A stretch of 64,000 nucleotides of DNA, taken from assembly GCF_009793335.1 (NCBI RefSeq), contig NZ_WING01000001.1, forward strand, positions 4,588,001 through 4,652,000, given 5' to 3'. Under the pieces are notes generated by a model that saw only the letters and a program-made list of their open reading frames with translations, was not told where the DNA came from and made no database searches. The translations under genes were made by a program, and so were the position numbers. Positions 8,835-16,340 of the stretch are shown one piece after another; the first letter of the stretch is position 1, and each line of letters starts with the position of its first letter. The DNA is from Actinomadura sp. J1-007 (lineage in GTDB: Bacteria; Actinomycetota; Actinomycetes; Streptosporangiales; Streptosporangiaceae).

Positions 8835-9500
8835 TTACGGCAGCCAGCCGGGCTTGACCAGTCCGGACTCGTAGGCGAACACGACGAGCTGCGCCCGGTC
8901 GCGCGCGCCGAGCTTGACCATCGTGCGGCTGACGTGCGTCTTCGCGGTGGCGGGGCTGACCACCAGGCGGGCGGCGATCTCCTCGTTGCTCAGCCCCTCG
9001 CCGACCAGCGTCATCACCTCGCGCTCGCGGTCGGTGAGGGCGTTCAGCCGGGGCGAGGGGGCCGGCTCCTTGGCCCGCGCGGCGAACTCGGCGATCAGCC
9101 GCCTGGTCACGCTCGGCGACAGCAGCGCGTCGCCCGCCGCGACCGCCCGCACCGCGTGGATCAGCTCGACCGGCTCGGTGTCCTTGACCAGGAACCCGCT
9201 CGCGCCGCCGCGCAGCGCCTCGAAGACGTACTCGTCCAGCTCGAACGTGGTCAAGATCACGATCTTGACGCCGTCCAGCCGGTCGTCCGAGGCGATCCGG
9301 CGGGTGGCCGCGAGCCCGTCCAGGCCCGGCATCCGGATGTCCATGAGGATCACGTCCGGGCGCAGCCGGCGCGCCTGCGCGACCGCCTCCTCGCCGTCGC
9401 CCGCCTCCCCGGCGACCTCGATGTCGGCCTGCGCGTCCAGCAGGGCCCGGAACCCCGCGCGGACCAGCACCTGGTCGTCGGCCAGCAGTACCTTGATCAT
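8835..9500 (-). CDS. NarL/LuxR-family response regulator
   Basis: The protein has 221 residues. The receiver domain has DD at 8-9, phospho-acceptor Asp54 in LMDIRMPG, Thr in LTTF and Lys in VKDT. The C-terminal LuxR helix-turn-helix is LTDREREVMTLVGEG...SNEEIAARL...TAKTHVSR. Its start overlaps the end of the histidine kinase gene by 4 bp, so the two are translationally coupled and form one two-component system. Target genes are unknown; the esterase operon immediately upstream is one possibility by proximity only. Confidence 0.95.
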   Translation of the reverse strand: MIKVLLADDQVLVRAGFRALLDAQADIEVAGEAGDGEEAVAQARRLRPDVILMDIRMPGLDGLAATRRIASDDRLDGVKIVILTTFELDEYVFEALRGGASGFLVKDTEPVELIHAVRAVAAGDALLSPSVTRRLIAEFAARAKEPAPSPRLNALTDREREVMTLVGEGLSNEEIAARLVVSPATAKTHVSRTMVKLGARDRAQLVVFAYESGLVKPGWLP

Positions 9501-10834
9501 CCGGCGCTCCCTCGGTGCTCGGCCTCCCGCTCCGCCCCGGCGGGCGGCCCTTCGGGCCCGTCGGCCAGCGGCAGCGTCGCGCGCACCCGGAAGCCGCCGC
9601 CGGGGCGCGGCCCGGCCTCGAACGTCCCGCCGAGCGCCGCGGCCCGCTCGCGCATGCCGCGGATCCCGGCGCCGCCCGGGCGGTCGTCGAGCAGCGACAC
9701 GCCCTGCCCGTCGTCCTCGACCCGTACCGCGATCTCGTGCTCACCGTAGGCGATGCGGACCCGCGCCGTCACCGGGCCGGAGCCCGCGTGCCTGGTCACG
9801 TTGGTCAGCGACTCCTGCACGATGCGGAACGCGGCGAGGTCGGCCCCGGCGTGCAGCGGCCGCGGCTCCCCGGTGGTCTCGGCCTCCACCCGCAGCCCGG
9901 CCGACCGCGCGCGGGCGAGCAGGTCGTCCAGCCGGTCGAGGCCCGCGGTGGGGGAACGGGGCGCGCTCTCGCCCTGCGAGCGCAGCGCGCCGATCACCGA
10001 CCGCATCTCGGTGAGCGCCTCCTTGCTCGCCTCCTTGATCGCCGCCAGCGCGGTCCTGGCCTGCCCGGGGTCGTCGTCCATGAGGTGCAGCGCCACCCCG
10101 GCCTGCACGTTGATCATCGAGATGTTGTGCGCCAGCACGTCGTGCAGCTCGCGGGCCATCCGCAGCCGCTCCTCGCTCGCCTGCCGCCGCTCCTCCTCGG
10201 CCCGCGACCGCGCCGCCGCCGCGGCCCGCTGCGCCCGCATCCGGATCAGCTCGGCCGTCACCAGCGCCAGCAGCGCCCAGCCGACCAGCAGCGACGCCCC
10301 GGCGAGCGACGGCTCCTCCACGGGGAACGGCCGCCCGCCCCTGCCGCGCTCGTCCCACGGCACGCCGATCACTGCGGTGAGCGCGAGGTAGGCGGCGATC
10401 CCGCCCGCGGCGCCCGCCCAGGCGAACAGGCGGTGGCCCGCCGCGACGGCCGCGACGACCGCGACGAACAGCGACAGGAACGCGGGCCCGTAGGTGTAGG
10501 CCCGCAGGAAGTACAGCCCGGTGATGAGCCCGACCGCCGCGAGCGACACGACCGGATGCCGCCGGCGCAGCAGCAGCACGGCCGGCCCGCCGAGCAGCAG
10601 CGCGAACCCGAGCAGGTCGAGGTCCGTGCTGTGCACGTCGTCGCCGAAGCCGTGCGGTCCGCCGCCGCGGTCCCAGGGCCCGTCGCCGCGCGGCCCGCGC
10701 GGCCCGCCGCCCTGCGCCCCGAGCGACCCCACCACCTGGACGAACGCCAGGAAGATCGGGACGACCCAGACGGGCCATTCGGCGGGCAGCGGCCAGCGGG
10801 GCCGGGCGTGGCCGCGGACCGGGGAAGCGCTCAT
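9497..10834 (-). CDS. Membrane sensor histidine kinase (NarL-partner, HisKA_3 type)
   Basis: The protein has 445 residues. A hydrophobic N-terminal half has about six membrane segments, including one loop rich in Gly/Pro/Asp (about 40-65) facing outside or inside. A cytoplasmic coiled region precedes the HisKA_3 motif ELHDVLAHNIS with His at about 231. The ATPase domain shows the N-box (ESLTNVTRHA), VEDDGQG and GAGIRGMRERA. It belongs to the DesK-like family common in actinobacteria. It is coupled to the response regulator by a 4-bp overlap. The signal cannot be inferred. Confidence 0.93.
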   Translation of the reverse strand: MSASPVRGHARPRWPLPAEWPVWVVPIFLAFVQVVGSLGAQGGGPRGPRGDGPWDRGGGPHGFGDDVHSTDLDLLGFALLLGGPAVLLLRRRHPVVSLAAVGLITGLYFLRAYTYGPAFLSLFVAVVAAVAAGHRLFAWAGAAGGIAAYLALTAVIGVPWDERGRGGRPFPVEEPSLAGASLLVGWALLALVTAELIRMRAQRAAAAARSRAEEERRQASEERLRMARELHDVLAHNISMINVQAGVALHLMDDDPGQARTALAAIKEASKEALTEMRSVIGALRSQGESAPRSPTAGLDRLDDLLARARSAGLRVEAETTGEPRPLHAGADLAAFRIVQESLTNVTRHAGSGPVTARVRIAYGEHEIAVRVEDDGQGVSLLDDRPGGAGIRGMRERAAALGGTFEAGPRPGGGFRVRATLPLADGPEGPPAGAEREAEHRGSAG

Positions 10835-10928
10835 TCCAGCACGTTAAGTCATGGACGCCCGGCGCGGCGTCGGCCGCCGGGAGTGCGCGCGGGTACTCCC
10901 GGAGCGGTACCGGACGGGACGGGAGGAA

Positions 10929-10966
10929 GCCTCCCGGGCGACCCCCCCGAGGGCCGCCCGGGAGGC
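10929..10966 (-). terminator. Hairpin terminator after the esterase operon
   Basis: A perfect 12-bp inverted repeat, GCCTCCCGGGCG (10929-10940) and CGCCCGGGAGGC (10955-10966), with a 14-nt loop, begins 3 bp beyond the stop codon of the leftward esterase gene. There is no T tract, as usual for GC-rich actinobacterial terminators. Confidence 0.75.
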
Positions 10967-10968
10967 GG

Positions 10969-12207
10969 TCACTCGCCCCGGAGGCGGGCGCTCAGCCACT
11001 CCAGGACGTGCGGGACCATCGGCCGCCACTCCTTGAGCGTGGCGGGCGCGGCGGGCTTCAGGAACGTCTCGGCGCGCATGGGCGGCTTGACGAGTCCCCG
11101 GAACCTCTCGGCCGCCTCCGCGCGCCCGCCCGCGGAGCCGTCGGCGAGCAGGACCGAGACCGGGGGAGGCGGGAGGTGCTCCAGCCGCCAGTGAAGGTCG
11201 TTGTCCTGCTCGAAGACCTTGCTGCCGCCGTACAGATCGGGCCGCGGGGCGTTCGACTCGGGCGTGGTCGGCGGGCCCGTCAGCCGCCCGGCGACGGACG
11301 CGCCGACGGCGAAGCGGTCGGAGTGCAGCATCGCGAGCCGCAGGGCGCACTGGCCGCTCGTTCCGAACCCGGCGGCGGCCCAGCCCCCGCGCGCGCGGGG
11401 GAGGCGGTACGTCTGCGCCAGGGCGGTGGGGAGGTCCTGGGCGTAGAAGGTCTCGGCCTGGCCGCCCCCCTGGCCGGGAAGGTCGAGGCAGGCCGAGGGA
11501 CGGATCCCGGTCGTGCCGCCCTTCGGCAGCCCCTGCCCCGCGAGCGAGCCGGCGGGCGGGTGCGGGGACGGCGTCAGGCCCCGTACGGAACGGACCATGC
11601 CGTAGACGGCCGGCTGCGCCCGTCCCGTCCTGACCGCCTCGGCCGCCGCCGCCGGAACGTTCGCGTCCTTGATCCAGGTGAGCTTGCCGTCGGACCGGCC
11701 CCCCGACAGCAGCAGCACCACCGGCAGGCGCTTCTTGGCGTAGGCGGGCTGGAAGTACTGCGGGGGCAGGTAGACGTACGCCTCGGCGTCCAGGCCGCTG
11801 CGCGCGCCGCGGAGCCGCAGGTGGTCGACGCGGCCGTCCTTCGCGGGGTCGTGCGCGCGGCCCCGGCGCACCGGGGCGAGGTCGGTGCCGTTGCGGTGCA
11901 CGAGCCCGGACGGGTCGGCCTCCTTGCCGAGGCTCGGCTGCACCTGCTTGACCTGGACCTTGACGTTGGTGCCGCCGAGCAGGTCGTTCCAGGTGGCGTA
12001 GAAGACGAAGTAGCGGTTGGCGACCAGGACGATGGCGGCGGTGAGCAGCACCTGGCACGTGAGCAGCAGGCCGGACCGGGCGGCGATCGGGCGCAGGCCC
12101 GATCCGGCGGCGCGCGGCCACAGTACGACGGCGGCGCCGAAGGCTGCCGCGGCGAGGACGCAGACGAGGCCGAGCAGGCCCGCGCTGGTGGGCTCCACGT
12201 CACTCAC
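10969..12207 (-). CDS. Membrane-anchored esterase-like protein lacking the catalytic Ser and His (probable pseudoenzyme)
   Basis: This 412-residue paralogue of the next gene has three or so N-terminal membrane helices, then an esterase D-type alpha/beta-hydrolase domain. Against the sibling, the nucleophile elbow GYSTGG reads GFGTSG (the Ser position is Gly) and the C-terminal GGHN reads AAPA (the His is lost). It also carries an extra insertion of about 40 residues (Pro/Gly-rich, around 215-255). The translation is frame-consistent throughout, so this is not a frameshift artefact. The start GTG 12207 overlaps the end of the sibling gene by 8 bp, so it is translated from the same mRNA. It may serve as a binding partner or regulator of the active sibling (inference). 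Confidence 0.85.
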   Translation of the reverse strand: MSDVEPTSAGLLGLVCVLAAAAFGAAVVLWPRAAGSGLRPIAARSGLLLTCQVLLTAAIVLVANRYFVFYATWNDLLGGTNVKVQVKQVQPSLGKEADPSGLVHRNGTDLAPVRRGRAHDPAKDGRVDHLRLRGARSGLDAEAYVYLPPQYFQPAYAKKRLPVVLLLSGGRSDGKLTWIKDANVPAAAAEAVRTGRAQPAVYGMVRSVRGLTPSPHPPAGSLAGQGLPKGGTTGIRPSACLDLPGQGGGQAETFYAQDLPTALAQTYRLPRARGGWAAAGFGTSGQCALRLAMLHSDRFAVGASVAGRLTGPPTTPESNAPRPDLYGGSKVFEQDNDLHWRLEHLPPPPVSVLLADGSAGGRAEAAERFRGLVKPPMRAETFLKPAAPATLKEWRPMVPHVLEWLSARLRGE

Positions 12208-13342
12208 CCCGCAGATGGGCGCTCAGCCACCGGATCACCGGCGGGATGTACTTGCGGAACGTCTTGAAGTTGTGGCCGCCGCTCGGCAGCAGCACCTTGT
12301 CGATCACCAGCGGCGGGCGGGCCGCGGCCATGAACCGCTCGGCCGAGGGGAACGTCTTCTCGCCCACGTCGGCGGACGCGACCAGCACCGAGATCGGCGG
12401 CTGCGGCAGGTGCTTGAGCCGCCAGGTCAGGTTGTTGCCGCGCCGGATGTCGGCGCTGCCGTCGTAGAGGTCGCGGGTGGTGGTGTCGAGCAGGGCGTGG
12501 AAGTGGCCCGCCATGCTCGCCGCCGCGACGAACCGGTCGGAGTGCAGCATGGCGAGCTTGGTGGCGCAGTAGCCGCCGGTCGAGTAGCCCGCGAGGCCCC
12601 AGCCCTCGCGGGTGGGCGCCGTCCGGTAGGTCTGCGAGACCGCCTCGGGGACGTCCTGCGCGAAGAACGTCTCGACCTTGGGGCCGCCCGGGACGTCCGC
12701 GCACTCGGTGTCCCAGCCGTCCTCGACGGTCGGCCGCATCATCACGTAGATCATCGGCTGGATCTGCCCGGCGGCCTCGGCCTTCAGCGCCTCCTCGGGG
12801 ATGTGCCCCTTGTCGATCCAGGTCAGCCGGTCGGACGCGGGGTACCCGGCGATGAACACCGCCACCGGGAACCGCCTGGCCTCGTACGGCTTCTGGAAGT
12901 ACTGCGGGGGCAGGTAGACGTACGCCTCGGACCCGATCCCGCTGCGCACCCCGTGGATCTCCAGGTGCTCGACCTGGCCGTCCTTGGCGGGCTTGCGCCG
13001 CGACCCGTGCCCCGGGCCGAGGCCGGCGGAGACCTTGCGGACGACGCGGGTGGCCGCCGCCGCGTCCGGCAGCGCGGGCGGGCGGCCCTGCTGCGTGCGG
13101 GCCCCGCCGCCGGCGGCGCCCAGCAGGTCGCTCCACGTGCCGTAGAACAGGTAGTACGCGTTGATCGCCGTGATCAGCGTCAGCACGACCGCCACCTGGC
13201 AGCCGAGCAGCAGCCCGGCCCGCGCCGCCACGGCCGCCGGCCTCCCGGCGGCCACCCGCGGCCACAGCCACACCGTCGCCGCGAGGCAGGCGAGCGTGGC
13301 CAGGCTCAGCACGCTGAGCAGCCCCCAGCTCGTCAGTTCCAC
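12200..13342 (-). CDS. Membrane-anchored esterase (alpha/beta hydrolase, esterase D-like)
   Basis: The protein has 380 residues. Three hydrophobic segments occupy roughly the first 75 residues, with the hydrolase domain beyond. It carries the nucleophile motif GYSTGG, LYLPPQYFQ-type early strand residues and a C-terminal GGHNFKTF that supplies the catalytic His. Similar actinobacterial proteins belong to the esterase/mycolyltransferase-like group; the substrate is not predictable. First gene of a two-gene operon with its degenerate copy. It is preceded by four 11-bp direct repeats at 13404-13447, suggesting regulation by a SARP- or OmpR-type activator. Confidence 0.9.
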   Translation of the reverse strand: MELTSWGLLSVLSLATLACLAATVWLWPRVAAGRPAAVAARAGLLLGCQVAVVLTLITAINAYYLFYGTWSDLLGAAGGGARTQQGRPPALPDAAAATRVVRKVSAGLGPGHGSRRKPAKDGQVEHLEIHGVRSGIGSEAYVYLPPQYFQKPYEARRFPVAVFIAGYPASDRLTWIDKGHIPEEALKAEAAGQIQPMIYVMMRPTVEDGWDTECADVPGGPKVETFFAQDVPEAVSQTYRTAPTREGWGLAGYSTGGYCATKLAMLHSDRFVAAASMAGHFHALLDTTTRDLYDGSADIRRGNNLTWRLKHLPQPPISVLVASADVGEKTFPSAERFMAAARPPLVIDKVLLPSGGHNFKTFRKYIPPVIRWLSAHLRGE

Positions 13343-13403
13343 TACCCGGCCCCCTCCGTGCAGGCGGCGCCCGGACGAGCGGGCGCGCGCAGTGACTAAC
13401 TCG

Positions 13404-13447
13404 GCGGACGTCCAGCGGAGTTCCAGCGGACGTCCAGCGAGTGTTCA
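13404..13447 (-). promoter_or_regulatory. Four 11-bp direct repeats upstream of the esterase operon
   Basis: On the plus strand the units are GCGGACGTCCA, GCGGAGTTCCA, GCGGACGTCCA and GCGAGTGTTCA, back to back. Read towards the esterase gene the first bases of each unit are TGGA/TGAA heptamers repeating every 11 bp (one helical turn), the layout of SARP (OmpR-fold) activator sites. A TANNNT-like -10 candidate (TTAGTCAC, about 13392-13400) lies just downstream of the last unit, also as in SARP-dependent promoters. The start codon is 61 bp downstream. Confidence 0.6.
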
Positions 13448-13574
13448 AGAACGCAAAGCGGCGGGTCGCGTCCGGCCGGGCGGCACGGGGACCCGAGAGC
13501 GGCGGCGAGGTGAGGCCGCGGTCATGTGAGATGGCGCACTGGCGCACGGTGCCCGCGTCGTACGGTCCGCGAGG

Positions 13575-14552
13575 TCAGCCGGTCCAGCGGACCGGCAACC
13601 GCTCGAAGCCGCGGCGGGCGCTTGACCGCAACATTACCGGTTCCCCGGTCAAACGTGGACGACCTGGGCGTTCCAAGATCGCGACGAGCAGCGCGCGCAG
13701 ATGGACGCGGGCCAGCCGCGCCCCCACGCACGCGCGCGTGCCGAACCCGAAGCCGAGGTGCGGGCGCGCGCTCGTCAGGAACCGCCCGGCCTGGAAGCTG
13801 TCCGGATCGGGGAACGCCTCGCCGTCGTGGTTGGCCGACGCCAGCCACAGCGCGACCCGCTCGCCCGCCCGCAGCGGGACGCCTCCCATCACGGTCGAGC
13901 GCCGCACCGTCCGCGCGACCTGCGTGACGGGCGTCCACCAGCGCAGCATCTCCTCGACGGCGCTGTCGAGGAGGCGGTCGTCGCCCGGCGCGGCGAGCAG
14001 CCGCTCGTGCTGCGCGGGGTGCCGCAGCAGCGCGTACAGGCCGCCGGCCAGGGTGTTGCGGACGGTCTCGGGCAGCTCCGCGGTGACCTCGGTGACGAAG
14101 TCGACGGTGGCGTCCCGCGGGACGCGGTCGAGCATGGCCCGCGCGGGCGGGTCCATGTCGAGCAGGGCCATGTCCCCGTCGTCCCCGTCCCCTCCGTCGG
14201 CCGCGTCGCCGTCCTCGCCGCGGTCGCCGCGGTCGCCGCCGTCCGGGCGTTCGGCGGAAGCGCGCTCGTCGTCGGAGCCAGGAAAGTGTCCCGCCGGGGT
14301 GAGCGGTCCGTGGAAGACGCCGTCGGGCTCGGAGACGAACAGCTCGGGGTGGCTGAGGGCGCGGCGGACGTCGGCGTACCGCAGGACCGCCCAGGCGCCG
14401 GCGCCGCCGTCGAGCCGCCCGTCCAGCCACACGACCGGGGTTTTGGACCGCAGCCGTTCGAGCCGGTCGAACGGGACGCCGCGGGCATAGGTGGCGGAGG
14501 AGCCGAGGACCTCGGCGTCGGAAACGGGCAGCGCGCCTCGCCTTTGAGGCAT
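13575..14552 (-). CDS. Degenerate cytochrome P450 with internal in-frame deletions
   Basis: The protein has 325 residues, whereas bacterial P450s are usually about 400. The N-terminal part (YARGVPFDRLERL) and the whole C-terminal part, with EEMLRWW (ExxR) and the haem loop FGFGTRACVG, are well conserved. Between them a low-complexity Asp/Gly stretch (about 107-131) is inserted. The MDPP motif then jumps straight to 'DRVPRDATVDFVTEV', and 'VTAELP' jumps straight to 'ETVRNTLAGG'. Thus most of helix C and all of helices F-H, plus the start of helix I with its Ala/Gly-Gly-x-x-Thr, are missing. The frame is unbroken and the start ATG 14552 has a strong GGAGG. It is probably non-functional as an oxygenase. 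No ferredoxin gene is adjacent. Confidence 0.8.
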   Translation of the reverse strand: MPQRRGALPVSDAEVLGSSATYARGVPFDRLERLRSKTPVVWLDGRLDGGAGAWAVLRYADVRRALSHPELFVSEPDGVFHGPLTPAGHFPGSDDERASAERPDGGDRGDRGEDGDAADGGDGDDGDMALLDMDPPARAMLDRVPRDATVDFVTEVTAELPETVRNTLAGGLYALLRHPAQHERLLAAPGDDRLLDSAVEEMLRWWTPVTQVARTVRRSTVMGGVPLRAGERVALWLASANHDGEAFPDPDSFQAGRFLTSARPHLGFGFGTRACVGARLARVHLRALLVAILERPGRPRLTGEPVMLRSSARRGFERLPVRWTG

Positions 14553-14587
14553 GGGAAAACCTCCTCTAGCGGACGCTAACGCGTCGC

Positions 14588-14616
14588 GGCCGAACCCTCT
14601 AGGTCCGGTTTCGGCC
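14588..14616 (-). promoter_or_regulatory. Inverted repeat upstream of the degenerate P450
   Basis: GGCCGAA (14588-14594) and TTCGGCC (14610-14616) form a 7-bp inverted repeat with a 15-nt spacer, 36 bp upstream of the P450 start. It could be an operator. No partner protein is indicated. Confidence 0.3.
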
Positions 14617-14647
14617 TTGCCGCGCCGCTCGGCGCCAGGGGCCGGAA

Positions 14648-14689
14648 GCGGCCGTCCGGCACTCCACCCGCGGTCCACCGGACGGCCGC
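14648..14689 (-). terminator. Hairpin terminator of the two-component operon
   Basis: GCGGCCGTCCGG (14648-14659) and CCGGACGGCCGC (14678-14689) are perfect 12-bp arms with an 18-nt loop. The hairpin starts 6 bp past the response-regulator stop codon. Confidence 0.7.
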
Positions 14690-14694
14690 CCGCC

Positions 14695-15351
14695 TCAGCC
14701 GGCGAGCCACTCCCCGGTCTCGACGCTGACCAGGCCGTGCCGGGCCGCCTCGATCACCGCCTCGCGCTGGGAGTGCACGCCGAGCTTGCTCAGCACGCTC
14801 TGCACGTGGCTGCGCGCGGTGCTGCGCGTCACCCCCATCGCCTTGGCGAGCGCCTGGGTGGACTCGCCGCGGGCGAGCCTGGTGAGCACCTCGCGCTCGC
14901 GCGGGGTGAGGAACCGCGCGAACCGCTGCGCCTGGCTGCGCGGCCGGAGGCTCCCGCCGTCGCCGCGCCGGGCGGCCTGGTCGACGACGACCTCGCCCGC
15001 CGCGACGCGGCCGAGCACCGCGAGGACGTCGCCCGCCTGCTGCCCCTTGTACGCGAAGCCGCTGACGCCGGCCGCGAGGCCCGCCTCCAGGACGGCCCGC
15101 TCCAGGAAGCCGGTGAGGACGACGAAGCGCGTCCGGGGCGCGACCGACCGCAGCCGCGGCATCCACTCCAGCACGGTGCCCGCCGGGAAGTGCAGGTCGA
15201 TCAGGCACACGTCGGCCTCCCTGCCGCCGAGCAGCGGCAGCGCGTCGGCGGGGGAGTAGGCGACGCCCACCACCACGTGCCCGGCGTCGGACAGCACCAG
15301 CGACAGCGAGTCGGCGAACACCGCGTGGTCGTCGCAGATGATCACTCTCAT
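14695..15351 (-). CDS. LuxR-family response regulator
   Basis: The protein has 218 residues. The receiver domain has DD at 7-8 and phospho-acceptor Asp at about 52, but the following loop is atypical (IDLHFPAGTV instead of D-x-x-M-P-G). The C-terminal LuxR helix-turn-helix is LTPREREVLTRLARGE...ALAKAMGV...TARSHVQSVL. ATG 15351 overlaps the upstream kinase gene by 4 bp. The pair forms a compact two-component system unrelated to the NarL pair at 8.8-10.8 kb. Confidence 0.93.
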   Translation of the reverse strand: MRVIICDDHAVFADSLSLVLSDAGHVVVGVAYSPADALPLLGGREADVCLIDLHFPAGTVLEWMPRLRSVAPRTRFVVLTGFLERAVLEAGLAAGVSGFAYKGQQAGDVLAVLGRVAAGEVVVDQAARRGDGGSLRPRSQAQRFARFLTPREREVLTRLARGESTQALAKAMGVTRSTARSHVQSVLSKLGVHSQREAVIEAARHGLVSVETGEWLAG

Positions 15352-16082
15352 GGGTGCGGCCGCCAGTCGTCGGCGGGAGGGGCCGACGGCAGCAGCATGC
15401 GGACCCGGGCGCCTCCCATCTCGCAGGTCCGGATCTCCAGGCTCCCGCCGTACCCCGAGATGAGGTCGTGGACGATGCCGAGCCCGAGCGAGGCGAGGCC
15501 GGCCTTGCCCGAGCCGAACCCGGGGCCGTCGTCGTCCACCTGGATGGCGACCCAGCCCTGGTCGGCGGTGACCAGCACGTCCACCCGGCCCGCCGCGACC
15601 CGGCAGGCGTTGTCGAGCACGTTGCGCAGCGCCCGCCAGAGCGCGACCGCGTCCATGTGCGCCCACGCCTCGCCGCCGCTGAAGCACACCTCGTGCGGGG
15701 TGGCGAGCCGCATGCCCGTGACGACCTCGGCGGTCAGGCCGTCCACCCGGAGCCGCTCGGGGCGGGGCGGCGGCCCGGCGTCGTCGTGCTCGTCGTCCTG
15801 GTCGAGGCGGCGCAGCAGGTGGTCGAGCCAGCGGGTCTCGCCGAGGAGCTGCTCGATCCGCGTGCGGCTGCCGTCGCCGATGTCGTCGGCGACGGCCACG
15901 GCGGAGGCGAGCATGATGATCGTGCCGAGCTCGTGCCGGATGTCGTGCCGGAGCCGCCGCCGCCAGAGGGCCGGGTCTCCCGGCTCCGGCTCCCGGGGGC
16001 GGGTGGCGGTGGCCACCGCGGTGAGCGCCGCGACGTCGGCGAGCGGGGCCGGCGGCGACGACCGAGACTGCCCGTTGTTCAT
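15348..16082 (-). CDS. Cytoplasmic histidine-kinase-like protein
   Basis: The protein has 244 residues with no membrane segment. A short helical region carries 'RHDIRHELGTI', whose His residues (about 46 and 50) are phosphorylation candidates. It is followed by a GHKL ATPase domain with the N-box (RNVLDNACR), VDDDGPGFG and a G2-like LGLGIVHD. It lacks any recognisable sensor domain and is among the smallest kinases of its type. It is coupled to the response regulator by a 4-bp overlap. It could sense a cytoplasmic ligand or bind another sensor (inference). Confidence 0.85.
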   Translation of the reverse strand: MNNGQSRSSPPAPLADVAALTAVATATRPREPEPGDPALWRRRLRHDIRHELGTIIMLASAVAVADDIGDGSRTRIEQLLGETRWLDHLLRRLDQDDEHDDAGPPPRPERLRVDGLTAEVVTGMRLATPHEVCFSGGEAWAHMDAVALWRALRNVLDNACRVAAGRVDVLVTADQGWVAIQVDDDGPGFGSGKAGLASLGLGIVHDLISGYGGSLEIRTCEMGGARVRMLLPSAPPADDWRPHP

Positions 16083-16340
16083 GGAAGGACCCCCGTCCGT
16101 ATTACCAGCACCATCCAGACCGTCACCCCTATGACGACCGGTGTCCAGTCAATTGACCGCAACAGACCAGGACCTGGCCGGAGGTGGCCATGGCAAAATT
16201 GTGGTAAACCCGCTTCATTGTCCTCGCGTCTAAGCCAGGATTGCCGGTGTTCTCCGTGCCATTTATTTCATGCTTACGGCGTAGCCCGCTTGCGCATTCC
16301 GGCGGGTGCGGGGGACCTGTCCCGGAGGGACAGTCCCGGT
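16083..16340. promoter_or_regulatory. Divergent intergenic region between two-component operon and MBL/Rieske gene
   Basis: This 258-bp stretch is markedly less GC-rich than its surroundings (for example about 16190-16290). TTGACT, read leftwards at about 16148-16153, is a candidate -35 for the two-component operon, but its -10 (ATAGGG region) is imperfectly spaced. CGGAGGGA at about 16323 serves the rightward gene as ribosome-binding site. No small gene is convincing here. Confidence 0.4.

Noticed and set aside
11340-11410. GTSG in the degenerate esterase as a shifted catalytic Ser
   Set aside because: Residue-by-residue alignment with the sibling puts Gly, not Ser, at the nucleophile position, and the catalytic His motif is also gone.
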